From the NCBI GenBank assembly GCA_016192455.1, contig JACPUC010000015.1, positions 1 through 64,000 on the forward strand: DNA of 64,000 nucleotides. Reading direction: 5' to 3'. Position numbers and translations under genes: made by a program. Within the stretch, counting starts at the first letter, position 1. Every line of letters starts with the position of its first letter. The notes under the pieces were generated by a model, which saw only the letters and a list, made by a program, of their open reading frames with translations, did not search any database and had not been told where the DNA came from. The DNA comes from Candidatus Tectimicrobiota bacterium. GTDB taxonomy: Bacteria; JACPUC01. Of the stretch, positions 1-9,287 are shown in pieces.

Positions 1-714
1 CAGCACCTCGAGGAGGAGTTCGCGCGCCGGGTGCGCGCCTACGAGGCGGACGAGCTGTCGCTCTGCACGCCGCACTTCGCCCTCAACGATCCCCCCATCT
101 ACACCGCCTCGAAGCGCTACCCCGACGTGCAGAAGGCGATGGCCGTCGGCTGGGGCGTGGAGCATTCCGGAGCGATCGTCTCCCACCACGTGGCGCTGCG
201 GGCGGGGCGTTTGCCGCAGGAGTGCGCCGTCTTCGCCCTTGCTCCCAGCGTGCATGATCCATCGCAGGCGCCGCCCGGCAAGCACACCGCCTTCGCCTGG
301 CAGTTCGCGCCGTACCACCTGAAAGAGGGGCCGGAGCATTGGCTGAAGGTGAAGGAGTCGTACGGCGACCACATCCAGAAGGCATGGTGCGAGTATGCGC
401 CGAACATGCGGGGGGAGAACGTGCTGGCGCGCTTCGTCTACACGCCGTACGACATCAGCCAGACGACCATCTCGATGTTCGAAGGCTCCACGGTGCACGG
501 CCACGTCAGCCCGAACCAGATGGGGAACATGCGGCCGGTGGCGGGCTGGTCGACCTACCGCATGCCGATCAAGAACCTCTACCTCTGCGGCAGCTCGGCG
601 CATCCCATGGGGGGTGTCACCGGGGCGCCGGGGTTCAACTGCGCCGGCGCCATCGCCGACGACTACAAGGTGAAGAAGTGGTGGTGGCGCAGCGAGCGCG
701 CGGCGCGCCGGTGA
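1..714 (+). CDS. FAD-dependent oxidoreductase, phytoene-desaturase-like, 5' end outside window
   Basis: The reading frame is open from base 1 to the TGA at 712-714, so only the C-terminal 237 or so residues are seen. The end carries the pattern NLYLCGSSAHPMGGVTGAPG, about 30 residues before the stop. This is the C-terminal FAD-contact region typical of the CrtI/carotenoid-isomerase type of NAD(P)/FAD-dependent oxidoreductases. The N-terminal Rossmann dinucleotide motif must lie upstream. Such proteins desaturate or isomerise polyenes, but many family members have no known substrate, and no carotenoid genes are visible here. The next gene is an unrelated cobalamin gene 153 bases on, so context does not help. 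Confidence 0.8.
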   Translation, partial: QHLEEEFARRVRAYEADELSLCTPHFALNDPPIYTASKRYPDVQKAMAVGWGVEHSGAIVSHHVALRAGRLPQECAVFALAPSVHDPSQAPPGKHTAFAWQFAPYHLKEGPEHWLKVKESYGDHIQKAWCEYAPNMRGENVLARFVYTPYDISQTTISMFEGSTVHGHVSPNQMGNMRPVAGWSTYRMPIKNLYLCGSSAHPMGGVTGAPGFNCAGAIADDYKVKKWWWRSERAARR

Positions 715-778
715 TGCCGTGGCGCGGCGCCGGCTGCGCCGACTCCCCGGCGCACGCCTGGGTCACCTGCTGATTCAC

Positions 779-807
779 TTGACAGCCTCCTCGGCGCGGG
801 GCACCAT
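779..807 (+). promoter_or_regulatory. Possible weak sigma70-type promoter before cobU
   Basis: A perfect TTGACA lies at 779-784. A poor -10 (CACCAT, 802-807) follows at 17 bp. I looked for a cobalamin riboswitch (B12 box) between 715 and 867 and did not see one. Confidence 0.25.
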
Positions 808-867
808 GCGGCCAAACCTCCACCGGGCACCCCTAGCGGCAGGAGGCGGGAGAGGTGCAGCCGCGCC

Positions 868-1443
868 ATGCAGCAACCGGCGAGCCAGCGCCAGATGAGG
901 GGCTATGAGCGGTGTCTTGTCCTGGGAGGGGCCCGAAGCGGCAAGAGTTCCTATGCGGTGGCGCGGTGCGAAGCGTTTCCGCCGCCGCGCGCCTACCTCG
1001 CCACGGCGGAGCCCGGGGATGCTGAGATGGCCGAGCGCATCGCCCGGCATCGGGCAGCGCGCGCCGCGGCGTGGTACACCATTGAGGAGCCGCTGCAGGT
1101 GGCGGCGGCGCTGCAGGAGCAGCAGGGGCGCTGCACCGTCCTCCTCCTGGATTGCCTGACGTTGTGGCTGAGCAACTTGATGGAGCGCGGCCTCGAGGAT
1201 GCAACCATTCTGCAGCGCCTCGAGGAAGCCCTGGCGGCGCTCGGCACGCTGTTGTGCCACGTCATCCTGGTGAGCAATGAGGTGGGCTGGGGGATCGTGC
1301 CGGCCCATCCCTACGGGCGGCGGTTTCGCGATCTGGCGGGGCGGGCGAATCAGATCGCCGCTGCCGCCCTCGATGAGGTCGTCCTCATTGTCGCCGGTCA
1401 GCCCTTGTGCTTGAAACCGGCCGGCGGCTCAACGTCTCGGTGA
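868..1443 (+). CDS. cobU: Bifunctional adenosylcobinamide kinase / adenosylcobinamide-phosphate guanylyltransferase
   Basis: CobU/CobP phosphorylates adenosylcobinamide and then transfers GMP to give adenosylcobinamide-GDP, the activated precursor for joining the lower ligand of B12. The P-loop GARSGKS is at residues 21-27. Other family blocks are visible, such as LLLDCLTLWLSN and VILVSNEVGWGIVP, the latter followed by GRANQ. Its 191 residues match the usual family length of about 180. An alternative ATG at 895 (MRGYERC) would remove nine unconserved residues and is equally plausible. cobT starts six bases after the stop, so the two are almost certainly co-transcribed. Confidence 0.95.
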   Translation: MQQPASQRQMRGYERCLVLGGARSGKSSYAVARCEAFPPPRAYLATAEPGDAEMAERIARHRAARAAAWYTIEEPLQVAAALQEQQGRCTVLLLDCLTLWLSNLMERGLEDATILQRLEEALAALGTLLCHVILVSNEVGWGIVPAHPYGRRFRDLAGRANQIAAAALDEVVLIVAGQPLCLKPAGGSTSR

Positions 1444-1449
1444 GAGCCC

Positions 1450-2511
1450 ATGGAACTCCTGACTGCTACTCTGAAGGCCATCACCCCGCTCGACGAGTCG
1501 CTCCTCGCTGAAGCGCAGCGCCATCTCGACCAGCTCACGAAGCCGCAGGGGAGCCTGGGGCGGCTCGAAGAGCTGGCGGCGCAGGCGTACGCCATCAGCG
1601 GTGGGCGGTTCCGGCCCCTTCAACGCATGGCGATCGCCGTCTTCGCCGCCGACCATGGCGTCGTCGAGGAGGGGGTCAGCCTCTACCCGCGGGAAGTCAC
1701 GGCGCAGATGGTGCTCAACTTCCTGGCCGGGGGGGCGGGGATCAACGTCATGGCGCGCCACCTCGGGGCGGAGGTGGTCGTCGTTGACATCGGGGTTGAC
1801 CACGACTTCGCGGGCGTCCCCGGCCTCGTCGCCAGGAAGGTGCTGCGTGGTACCCGCAACATGGCGCGGCAGCCGGCGATGACGCGGCAGGAAGCGGTTG
1901 CGGCGCTCGAGGTCGGCATCGCGGTCGTGAACGAGCTCGCGGCCCGCGGCGTGCAGGCCCTCGGCACCGGCGACATGGGGATTGGCAACACCACGGCCAG
2001 CAGCGCCGTGCTGGCCGCCCTGGCCGGGTTGAGCGTCGAGGACGCGACGGGGCGCGGCACGGGCATCAGCGACGCCATGCTCGCCCACAAGGTGCGGGTC
2101 ATCGAGCGCGCCCTGGCGTGCACCCAGCCTGACGCGCGCGATCCCCTCGATGTGCTGGCCAAGGTCGGCGGTCTCGAGATCGCCGGCATTGCCGGCGCCA
2201 TGCTGGCGGGCGCCGCGGCGCGTCTGCCCGTGGTCGTCGACGGCTTCATCTCCACCGCCGCCGCCCTGCTGGCGGTGGCCCTGGCGCCGGCCTGCCGCGC
2301 TTACCTCATTGCGGCGCACCGCTCGGCTGAACGGGGGCATACCGTCATGCTCGAGAAGCTCGGCCTGCAGCCGCTCCTCGATCTCGACATGCGACTTGGC
2401 GAGGGAACGGGCGCCACCCTCGCCCTCGGGCTCCTGCAGGTGGCGCTGCGCATCGCCTGCGAGATGGCCACGTTCGGCGAGGCAAACGTCTCCACGGCGC
2501 TTGATGGGTAG
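1450..2511 (+). CDS. cobT: Nicotinate-nucleotide--dimethylbenzimidazole phosphoribosyltransferase
   Basis: CobT makes alpha-ribazole phosphate from nicotinate mononucleotide and a base such as dimethylbenzimidazole, supplying the lower ligand of cobalamin. The 353-residue length is standard. Family signatures are present: [13 protein letters not shown] near residue 30, [16 protein letters not shown] near 175, and [11 protein letters not shown] near 318, which holds the catalytic glutamate of the family. It lies between cobU and cobS, so all three nucleotide-loop enzymes are together. No corrin-ring genes are visible, so whether the host makes or only salvages corrinoids cannot be decided from this window. 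Confidence 0.96.
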   Translation: MELLTATLKAITPLDESLLAEAQRHLDQLTKPQGSLGRLEELAAQAYAISGGRFRPLQRMAIAVFAADHGVVEEGVSLYPREVTAQMVLNFLAGGAGINVMARHLGAEVVVVDIGVDHDFAGVPGLVARKVLRGTRNMARQPAMTRQEAVAALEVGIAVVNELAARGVQALGTGDMGIGNTTASSAVLAALAGLSVEDATGRGTGISDAMLAHKVRVIERALACTQPDARDPLDVLAKVGGLEIAGIAGAMLAGAAARLPVVVDGFISTAAALLAVALAPACRAYLIAAHRSAERGHTVMLEKLGLQPLLDLDMRLGEGTGATLALGLLQVALRIACEMATFGEANVSTALDG

Positions 2512-2574
2512 CGGCGCGGTTGCGCCCGGGCGCGCGCTCGATCCAGCCGAGCGACGCGCGAGGTGCATGGTCCA

Positions 2575-3318
2575 ATGGTGCGCTCCCTTCTCTTCAGTAT
2601 CCGCTTCCTGACGATCCTGCCGCTCGGTCAGCAACAACGGGTTGAGGGCCGGCATCTTGGCGCCGCCACCCGCTACTTCCCCCTCGCCGGCCTCCTCATC
2701 GGGATCATCGTGGCGCTTGCGGCCGCACTCTTCGGCTGGCTCATGGCAGGGGTGGCCGCCAATGGCTTGGCAGTGGCGGTCTGGGTGGTCATCACCGGCG
2801 CGCTGCACCTCGACGGGCTGGCGGACACGGTGGATGGCTTCTACGCAGGGCGGCAGCCCGACGAGGTGCTGGCGATCATGCGCGACCCGCATATCGGGCT
2901 CATGGGCGTCGTCGCCATCGTCCTGACCCTGCTGCTGAAGTTTGCCGGCGTGGTCAGCCTGCCGGAGTCGGGGCGCTTGCTGCCCCTCGTCGTCCTCCCC
3001 GTGGCCGGACGCTGGAGCATGGTGCTCCTGCTGGGCGGCGCGACCTACGTGCGGCCGCAGGGGGTCGGGCGCGATCTTGCCGATGAGATGAACGCCGCCG
3101 ACGTGCGCGTCGCCGCCGTCATCACGCTCGTCCTCTCACTCCTCTGCCTCGGCTGGAAGCTCGGCATCGTCTTCTTCGTCCTCGTCTGGGCCTTCACCTG
3201 GGTGCTGCAGCTCTTTCTCGTGCGCCGCATCGGCGGCATCACCGGGGACTGCTGCGGGGCAGCCGGCGAGCTCGTCGAGCTGTTCGGCCTCTTCCTCATC
3301 CTCCTGGCGCGCACCTGA
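2575..3318 (+). CDS. cobS: Adenosylcobinamide-GDP ribazoletransferase (cobalamin synthase)
   Basis: CobS is an integral membrane enzyme that joins adenosylcobinamide-GDP to alpha-ribazole (phosphate), finishing the cobalamin nucleotide loop. The protein is strongly hydrophobic with several membrane spans. It carries the Asp-rich blocks ALHLDGLADTVDGF and MRDPHIGLMGV, and near the C-terminus GDCCGAAGELVE. I chose ATG 2575 (MVRSLLFSIRFLTILPLG), which opens like the family and has a GAGG about 11 bases upstream. A GTG at 2563 is the alternative. It ends 37 bases from the convergent stop of the vWA gene at 3356. Confidence 0.94.
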   Translation: MVRSLLFSIRFLTILPLGQQQRVEGRHLGAATRYFPLAGLLIGIIVALAAALFGWLMAGVAANGLAVAVWVVITGALHLDGLADTVDGFYAGRQPDEVLAIMRDPHIGLMGVVAIVLTLLLKFAGVVSLPESGRLLPLVVLPVAGRWSMVLLLGGATYVRPQGVGRDLADEMNAADVRVAAVITLVLSLLCLGWKLGIVFFVLVWAFTWVLQLFLVRRIGGITGDCCGAAGELVELFGLFLILLART

Positions 3319-3355
3319 GCGCGGCCGCCCGACGCGCGCCTGCGCGTGCGCTCCT

Positions 3356-6265
3356 TCAGTCCTGACCTCGCTCCTTCCGATCGCGCAGCCCCGCCATGTA
3401 GACCTGCCATGGACGCGGCGCCGCTGCGGTCCCGCCGCCGTGGGGCTGCGGCGCGCGCTCCCCTTCCTCTGCCGGCCGCGTGCGCGCGCGGATCATCTGG
3501 CTCAGGGTGTCGTAATCCAGCGGAGCCTCCGCCGGGGCGTGGGCAGCCGCCGCTGCCTGGTCGCCCCTCCGCCGCCAGCCGCTCGCGAGGCGCTCGGGAA
3601 GCGAGACCCGGCGCACGGCGATGTCAAGGAGGAGGAGACCTAGGGCGATGAGGCTGAGGAGTCGCCAGAGCCGCTGGTAGGTGGCGGTCCAGCCGCCTCC
3701 CCCTTCGAGGCGCGCCGCCTGCGCCCGCGCATCCCCGCCTGGATCGAGGAGGGCGCCCCCGGTCTCCTCCGCCAGCCGCCGCAAGAGGGCCAGGTTCGCG
3801 GTGCCGCTCAGGTACTCGCGGGTGTAAGGGACCGCGTAGCCGATGCTTCGCGGCCCCACGACCGCCGCGGCGCTCCCCTGCCTCTCCCGCGAGGCGGCGC
3901 GGTCGCTGCCGGCTGGAGGTGCGGTCTCCTCGGCAACCTCCGCGGTCACTCCCTGGATCGTGAAGATCTCCTCCCCCTCCGCTGGAGTCGGAAAGGAGGC
4001 GCGGTAGGTTCCCGGAGCCGCCTGCTCGAGGTGGAGCTCCTGCGGCTCGCTCCCCACCCGGCTGCGCACCGCGGTGAGCCGCAGATCATTGAGGAAGCGC
4101 CCGCTGCCGTCGTAGGCGGCAACCTCAAGGACCGCCTCCTCGCGCCCCGTGGCGATCGAGGCTTCGAGATGACCGGCGCTCGGCGGCCGCTGCACCCAGC
4201 GCAGGAGTTGGCCGGCGAGCTGGGAGAGGCGCGGCCAGCGGAGGAGCTCGGAGGACCAGCGGCCGCGCAGATCGGAGGTGAACGCCGCCGACCTCCCCAA
4301 GCCATACTGCCAGATCGCCAGCAGGGGGTCGTTCTCGCCCACGCGCAGGAGGTGCGTCGCCGTCGGTTTGGCGAAGCTCAGCACGTAGCCGTCGATCGCC
4401 GGCAGCGTCCCCAGGGGCAGCTCCGCCAGCACCTCATGGGAGGACTCGGGCCGGATTGGCAGGCGCCGCTCGATGATCAACTGGCGCGCCGCGAGAAGGG
4501 TCTCGTTGGTGAAGATGCGCGGAATGGTTAGGGGGTCGTTGGTGAAGTAGCTGCGTCCGTCGGTCCAGGCGGCCAGGTTGTGCATCAGCCGCACGTCGGC
4601 GTCATCCCCCATGGCGACGGTCGAGACGGTGATGCGGGCGGCCTTGATCCGGCGCGCCAGGCCTTCGAAGTCGCGCGCGTCGGTGAGGCCGTCGGAGAGG
4701 ACGAGGAGGTGCCTGATGACGGCCTCTTCCTTCTCAAGAACCTGGAATGCCTCCTCCATCGCCTGGTAGAGGTCGGTGCCGCCGCCGGCGTCGAGCCTGC
4801 CGAGCGCCTCGGCGATCGAGGCGCGCCCGCGCGCCGTGGTGAGGGGGATGATCCACTGCGGTTTGGCATCGAAGGCCAGCACCCCAACGCGGTCGGCGGG
4901 GTTGAGCAGCTCCACCGCCCCAAAGGAGGCGACCTTCGCCACGTCGAGCTTCGTCTCTCCGAAGATCGTGCTGGTCATGCTGCCGGACTTGTCGATGACC
5001 AGCACCATGGCGATGCTCGGCAGGGTAAGCTCGCTTTTCACATCCATCGAGACCGGCAGGAGGTCCTCGATCGGCGTGCGGTAGTAGCCGCCGGCGCTGA
5101 AGCTCCGCTCACCCCCCAGCATGATGAACCCCCCGCCGGTGTCCCGCACGTAGCGCTCGATGAGCTCCATCTTGGCAAGGGAGATGGTGAACCCGGACAC
5201 GTTGTCGAAGATGATCGCATCGTAGCCCAGGTAGGCGCTGAGCGAGTCCGGCAAGGTGGCGGGGTGCGTGCGCACGGTCGCATAGCCCTGCGCGTTGAGG
5301 AGATGCTCCAGCGGCGCGGGGGCGGCGTCCGGCTCCTGGACGTAGAGGAGGCGCGGTGCTCCCGAGGTCTCCACGAAGCGGCGCAAGCGGTTGTTCTCGA
5401 CGATGGGGTCGTCGGAGACGGTGATGCTTGCCTCGAAGCGGTGCAGGCCCTTCGCCGTTTCGCTCAGCTCGAAGGTGAAGGCGTTCTGCCCGGCGTGCAG
5501 GGCCACCGATTCCTGCGCCGCCAGGAGATCGTCGCGCAGCAGCAGCAACTCGCCGGTGGCGGCGCGCTGGCTGACGACGAGCACCTTGACGGCGAAGGGT
5601 TCCCCTTCGCGCAACCGCTCGGGCAGGATGATGTCGCTGACGAAGACATCGTTGTCCCGCGCCGCCGGGGTAAGGGGGACGCTCCAGAGCTTGATGCCGA
5701 GGGACCTCAGGAGGGGGCGCATCGCATCAGCCTGACCCTGGTTCTCATTGCCGTCGCTGATCAGCACGAGGTGGCGGCTCCCCGTCGCCGGGAAGCTGGC
5801 AACCGCGCGCTGCAGGGCCTGCTCGATGTTCGTGCCGTGGGTGTCGAGCTGGGAGGCCGGCGCCGGCAGCGTCGGGCGTGGCTGCGGCTCAAGCTCGAGG
5901 GAACTCTGCGCCGCGAAGAGGAGGAGCCCGCTCGAGGTTGAGGGAGCAGTGGCCGCCGCAAGGTTGCGGGCGTAAGTCAGGGCGGCCTCGCGCCCGCGCT
6001 CCCCCATGCTGTCCGACCAGTCGAGGAGGAGGAAGAGGGTGGCGCGCAGCGTCGTGGAGGGCAGCGCCAGACCCGCCAGGGCGAGGATCAGCGCCAGGAA
6101 GAGCGCCCCGCGCAGGGCGGTGGCGAGGCGGCGGCGCCACGGCGCCGGCGCGGCGCGCCGGGCCCCCTCGCCGCGCAGGCCCCACCAGACGCCCCAGGCC
6201 AGCAGCGCCAGCAGCGCCAGGTAGGCGGGCTCCAGCAGCCCGACGAGACCTCCGGCTTGGAGCAT
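3356..6265 (-). CDS. Large membrane protein with two vWA domains around a glutamine-amidotransferase-like domain
   Basis: This 969-residue protein starts with two membrane segments (about residues 14-30 and 52-69). A first von Willebrand A domain follows with a metal site D82-x-S84-x-S86. A class I glutamine-amidotransferase-like fold lies near 340-405 (YDAIIFDNVSG, GGGFIMLGGERSFSAGG), without an obvious catalytic Cys-His-Glu triad. A second vWA domain carries D425-x-S427-x-S429 (VLVIDKSGSM). A membrane segment lies close to the C-terminus. Its ATG is 6 bases after the upstream vWA gene stop. It is the last gene of the MoxR/vWA module. vWA proteins in such modules bind partners through a metal; the actual process is unknown. 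Confidence 0.85.
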   Translation of the reverse strand: MLQAGGLVGLLEPAYLALLALLAWGVWWGLRGEGARRAAPAPWRRRLATALRGALFLALILALAGLALPSTTLRATLFLLLDWSDSMGERGREAALTYARNLAAATAPSTSSGLLLFAAQSSLELEPQPRPTLPAPASQLDTHGTNIEQALQRAVASFPATGSRHLVLISDGNENQGQADAMRPLLRSLGIKLWSVPLTPAARDNDVFVSDIILPERLREGEPFAVKVLVVSQRAATGELLLLRDDLLAAQESVALHAGQNAFTFELSETAKGLHRFEASITVSDDPIVENNRLRRFVETSGAPRLLYVQEPDAAPAPLEHLLNAQGYATVRTHPATLPDSLSAYLGYDAIIFDNVSGFTISLAKMELIERYVRDTGGGFIMLGGERSFSAGGYYRTPIEDLLPVSMDVKSELTLPSIAMVLVIDKSGSMTSTIFGETKLDVAKVASFGAVELLNPADRVGVLAFDAKPQWIIPLTTARGRASIAEALGRLDAGGGTDLYQAMEEAFQVLEKEEAVIRHLLVLSDGLTDARDFEGLARRIKAARITVSTVAMGDDADVRLMHNLAAWTDGRSYFTNDPLTIPRIFTNETLLAARQLIIERRLPIRPESSHEVLAELPLGTLPAIDGYVLSFAKPTATHLLRVGENDPLLAIWQYGLGRSAAFTSDLRGRWSSELLRWPRLSQLAGQLLRWVQRPPSAGHLEASIATGREEAVLEVAAYDGSGRFLNDLRLTAVRSRVGSEPQELHLEQAAPGTYRASFPTPAEGEEIFTIQGVTAEVAEETAPPAGSDRAASRERQGSAAAVVGPRSIGYAVPYTREYLSGTANLALLRRLAEETGGALLDPGGDARAQAARLEGGGGWTATYQRLWRLLSLIALGLLLLDIAVRRVSLPERLASGWRRRGDQAAAAAHAPAEAPLDYDTLSQMIRARTRPAEEGERAPQPHGGGTAAAPRPWQVYMAGLRDRKERGQD

Positions 6266-6271
6266 GGCCCT

Positions 6272-8167
6272 TCAGCCCTCCCGCCGCCACAGCCACCACT
6301 CCACGCCGAGGACCAGGAGGCCCAGGAGCAGCGGCAGGCGCCAGTACGCGCGCGTGGTCGTCTGCACCACCCCGGGACGCAGGCGTGGCGCCGACCAGGC
6401 GGGGTGATCGCGCGTCGCGATGTCCGATTCCCGCGGATCGAGCAGATTCACCGCAAAGGCGCGCAGCTCGTTTCCCCCCTGCCAGCGGTAGATGCCGACG
6501 CGGTCGGTCGCTTCGTAGCGGAGGGTGAGCTGGTCGTGCGCCGGCAAGGTCAGCCGCGCGCCGTCGGGCCGCAGGAGGCGAAGCTGCGTGGCGCGCGGGG
6601 GAACCGCGAGGACGGCGGCCTCGCCGGCCTGCACCATCTTCGCCGAGAAGCGCAGGCTGCCGGGATGCACCCAGCGCACGAGGTTGCTGATGAAGATCGG
6701 GAACGCCACCCGCAGCGGGAAATCCGACTCCAGAAGATCGAAACCGAGGAGCACGAGGCGGAGGCTGCCGTCATCGTACGCTCCGATCAGCGGCCGTCCC
6801 TGCCCATCGCTGGCCAGCGCCGCACCCGGGGGAACCTGGAGCCGCAGGGTGCGCGCCAGGCGCAGGCCGTCGAGGTTGACGAAACGCAGCAGCGGATGAT
6901 TCGTGGCCCAGCCGCCGAGCGTCGGTCGCTCGATCCAGCCGTTGCCCTTCCAGCCTGCCGTCGAGGCGGCGGCGCCCAACTTCGGAGGCGTCGTGGCGAT
7001 GAGGAGGAAGCTCCCCACCGTCAGCTCCGGCGGCGCCACGCGATCGAAGACGACGAGGTGGTGGCCGCGCGCCTGCTGCGCGAAGTTCCTCTCATCAACC
7101 TCCGGCACGCTGTTGATGAGCACGTGCGGCAGGGCGGCGAAGACCTGGCGCAGGAACTCGTTGCGCGCGCCCACCAGGAGCACCCAGGTGTCCTGCGCGG
7201 CGCCGAGGACGGCGTGCGCCGTGTTGTCGACGGCGAGATCATCCTCCACCTCGAGGTGGGCGTAGGCCTCGCGCGCCTCGCGTTGGGTGACGGGGAGCAC
7301 GAAGCGTTGCTGCCCGCGCGCCGGCAGCGCCAGCTCCACGGCGTGCTGCGGGCGCCCGTCGAACCCCAGGATGAGTCGAGCCTGGGCTGGCGTTGCCGCG
7401 AAGTTGCGCACCTCGAGGAAGAGCTGCACGCTGCCCAACGGACTCCCCCCCTCGGGCGCGACGCCTGCGGGGACGGGCTCCTGCCGGAAGGCGAAGCGGG
7501 TGATGCCGACGTTGCGCTCGCCGCCGGTAACCTGCAGGAGACGGATGTGCGTGCGGCCGGGATCGAGGTCCGCCGGCAGCTCGTCGGCCCCGTCGCTGAT
7601 CAGCACGATCTCGTCCCCCTGCCCGCGCTGCGCCAGGTTGAGGGCCATGAGGAGCGCCGGCCGCAGCGCTCCCGGCTCGTCGCTCGCCTGGAGGCGCTCG
7701 AGGATCTCCCGCAGGCGCGCGCGGTCAGCGCTGAAGAAGCTGCGCAGCATGGGGCGGCGGGCGGCGGTGATGATCGCCATGCGGGCGCCGTCGGGGAGAT
7801 CGGCGAGAAGCCGCTGCGCCTCCCGCCGGGCCAGCTCGAAACGGCTGCCGCGCGGGCCGCGCGCCTGCATGCTGGCGCTGGTGTCGAGGACGACGACGAG
7901 GTCCCCCGAGACCTGCGTCTGCCGCCGCCATTGCGGCTCGGCGAGCGCGGTCGTGAGGAGGAGCAGCGCCAGGAGCTGGAGGAGGAGCTGGGCGTTGCGG
8001 CGCAGGTGCCGCAGGGAGAAGCGGCTGCGTCGGGCCCGCAGCGCCTCCTCCCAGAGGAAGAGCGCCGTCACCGTCACGGTCCGCCGCCGCCGCCGCAAGG
8101 CATGCAGCAGGATGATGAGCGGTGCGACGCTCAGCAGCAACCAAGCTGTGGGATTGCCCCAACCCAT
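6272..8167 (-). CDS. BatA-like vWA membrane protein
   Basis: The 631-residue protein opens with the BatA N-terminal arrangement: a membrane helix (TAWLLLSVAPLIILLHAL), a basic loop (RRRRR), and a second helix (LLLQLLALLLLTTALAEP). A vWA domain then begins at about residue 90 with metal-site residues D95-x-S97-x-S99. The middle is a long beta-rich region resembling the CARDB/BatA extension. A last membrane helix (LLGLLVLGVEWWLW) lies just before the stop. It sits between the DUF58 gene and the two-vWA gene, as usual for MoxR-linked vWA proteins. The molecular role is not established; assembly or chaperoning of membrane or periplasmic complexes is the common suggestion for MoxR modules. Confidence 0.85.
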   Translation of the reverse strand: MGWGNPTAWLLLSVAPLIILLHALRRRRRTVTVTALFLWEEALRARRSRFSLRHLRRNAQLLLQLLALLLLTTALAEPQWRRQTQVSGDLVVVLDTSASMQARGPRGSRFELARREAQRLLADLPDGARMAIITAARRPMLRSFFSADRARLREILERLQASDEPGALRPALLMALNLAQRGQGDEIVLISDGADELPADLDPGRTHIRLLQVTGGERNVGITRFAFRQEPVPAGVAPEGGSPLGSVQLFLEVRNFAATPAQARLILGFDGRPQHAVELALPARGQQRFVLPVTQREAREAYAHLEVEDDLAVDNTAHAVLGAAQDTWVLLVGARNEFLRQVFAALPHVLINSVPEVDERNFAQQARGHHLVVFDRVAPPELTVGSFLLIATTPPKLGAAASTAGWKGNGWIERPTLGGWATNHPLLRFVNLDGLRLARTLRLQVPPGAALASDGQGRPLIGAYDDGSLRLVLLGFDLLESDFPLRVAFPIFISNLVRWVHPGSLRFSAKMVQAGEAAVLAVPPRATQLRLLRPDGARLTLPAHDQLTLRYEATDRVGIYRWQGGNELRAFAVNLLDPRESDIATRDHPAWSAPRLRPGVVQTTTRAYWRLPLLLGLLVLGVEWWLWRREG

Positions 8168-8258
8168 GGGCCGCTCGCCTTCAGCCTCTCACCCGCCCGC
8201 TGGAGCCTCGGCGGGCGGAGCGAGGCGGTTGCGTCGGGTGAACGCGCGCGCCTGCCCC

Positions 8259-9176
8259 CTAACTGCGGAGGTGCAGGCCGCAACGCAGGTAGCGCAGGAT
8301 GAAGTCCTCCACCGGTACGCTCGTGTTGGTCCGAAGGTACTCGATGCCATGCCGCAGGCAGGAGCGCTCGAGGGTGCGCAGGTACGTCTGGAGGCGGTCC
8401 TCGTACGCCATGAGGAGCGCCGCGTCGAGCTCGACCCGCCGGCTGCGGGAGCTCTCGAGATCGCGCAGGAGGAGCGGCCCGCCGGGCGGCGGTTCGAGCT
8501 CCTGCGGATCGAGCACCTGGATGAGCACGAGGTCGAAGCGCCTGGCCCGCAGCGCCTGCAGCCCCGCGGCATAGCCGGCGCCGTCCAGGAGGTCGCTGAG
8601 GATCACCGCCAGACCGGCGGTGCGGCTCGCCGAGCGCCCTGGGCTTTGGCTCTGGCACTGCCGGGCGTAAGCGGCGAGCGCGTCGCTGAAGGCCGTCGTC
8701 CCCGTGGCCTGCAGCCGGTTGCAGTAGTCCATGAGGGTGAAGATGTGTTGCCGGTTCGATTTCGGCGCCGGGCCGCGTTCGAGCCGGCCGTGGAAGGTGG
8801 CGAGGCCGATGCGGTCGTGGCTCGCCAGGCCGATGTAGGCGAGGGCGACGGCCACCTTGCAGGCGTAAGCGAGCTTCGTCGTCGGCGCGCCGACCCCCAT
8901 GGACCCTGAGGTGTCGATGAGCAGGTGCAGAGTCAGGTCTTCCTCGGCGCTGAAGAGTTTCACCACCAGGCGTTCGAGGCGGCTGAAGACGTGCCAATCG
9001 ATGTAGCGGCAGTCATCGCCGGCCTGGTAGTGGCGGTACTCGGCGAACTCCAGACTGCTGCCGCGCTTCGGGGAGGGGTGTTCGCCCGCCACCCCCGAGT
9101 GGGTGTGCTGGCGCGCCACGAGCTTGAGGTACTCGAGTCGCCTTAGAAAGCCGGCGTCGAAGAGCTGCTCACGCAT
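8259..9176 (-). CDS. DUF58 domain protein (vWA-like)
   Basis: The 305-residue protein has the DUF58 signature near residues 42-70 (LEFAEYRHYQAGDDCRYIDW). It also has a vWA-like segment LIDTSGSMG with D88-x-S90-x-S92. It is soluble-looking, with no clear membrane helix, unlike longer DUF58 proteins. DUF58 proteins nearly always accompany a MoxR ATPase, and here the MoxR gene is the next one upstream, 111 bases away. They are thought to act as the MoxR partner or adaptor. Confidence 0.9.
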   Translation of the reverse strand: MREQLFDAGFLRRLEYLKLVARQHTHSGVAGEHPSPKRGSSLEFAEYRHYQAGDDCRYIDWHVFSRLERLVVKLFSAEEDLTLHLLIDTSGSMGVGAPTTKLAYACKVAVALAYIGLASHDRIGLATFHGRLERGPAPKSNRQHIFTLMDYCNRLQATGTTAFSDALAAYARQCQSQSPGRSASRTAGLAVILSDLLDGAGYAAGLQALRARRFDLVLIQVLDPQELEPPPGGPLLLRDLESSRSRRVELDAALLMAYEDRLQTYLRTLERSCLRHGIEYLRTNTSVPVEDFILRYLRCGLHLRS

Positions 9177-9287
9177 CCCTGACCCTCGGGCGTAAGGCGA
9201 AATTTCCGCTCCCGGCGGCAGATCAGCGGCACGCCGGCCCTTCCTGGCGCCGCCGGCGGTTGGAGAACGACGTGCACGGACGCACCG

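Noticed and set aside
715-867. Cobalamin riboswitch before cobU
   Set aside because: I did not see a B12-box-like element or the expected stem pattern, and the region is short.
1429-2892. A 487-codon minus-strand frame opposite cobT and cobS
   Set aside because: It overlaps well-supported cobalamin genes and has no recognisable domain; a GC-driven shadow.
4580-8302. Long plus-strand frames opposite the vWA genes
   Set aside because: The opposite strand encodes vWA and amidotransferase-like motifs. These frames are His/Arg/Gly-rich with no motif or ribosome-binding site.
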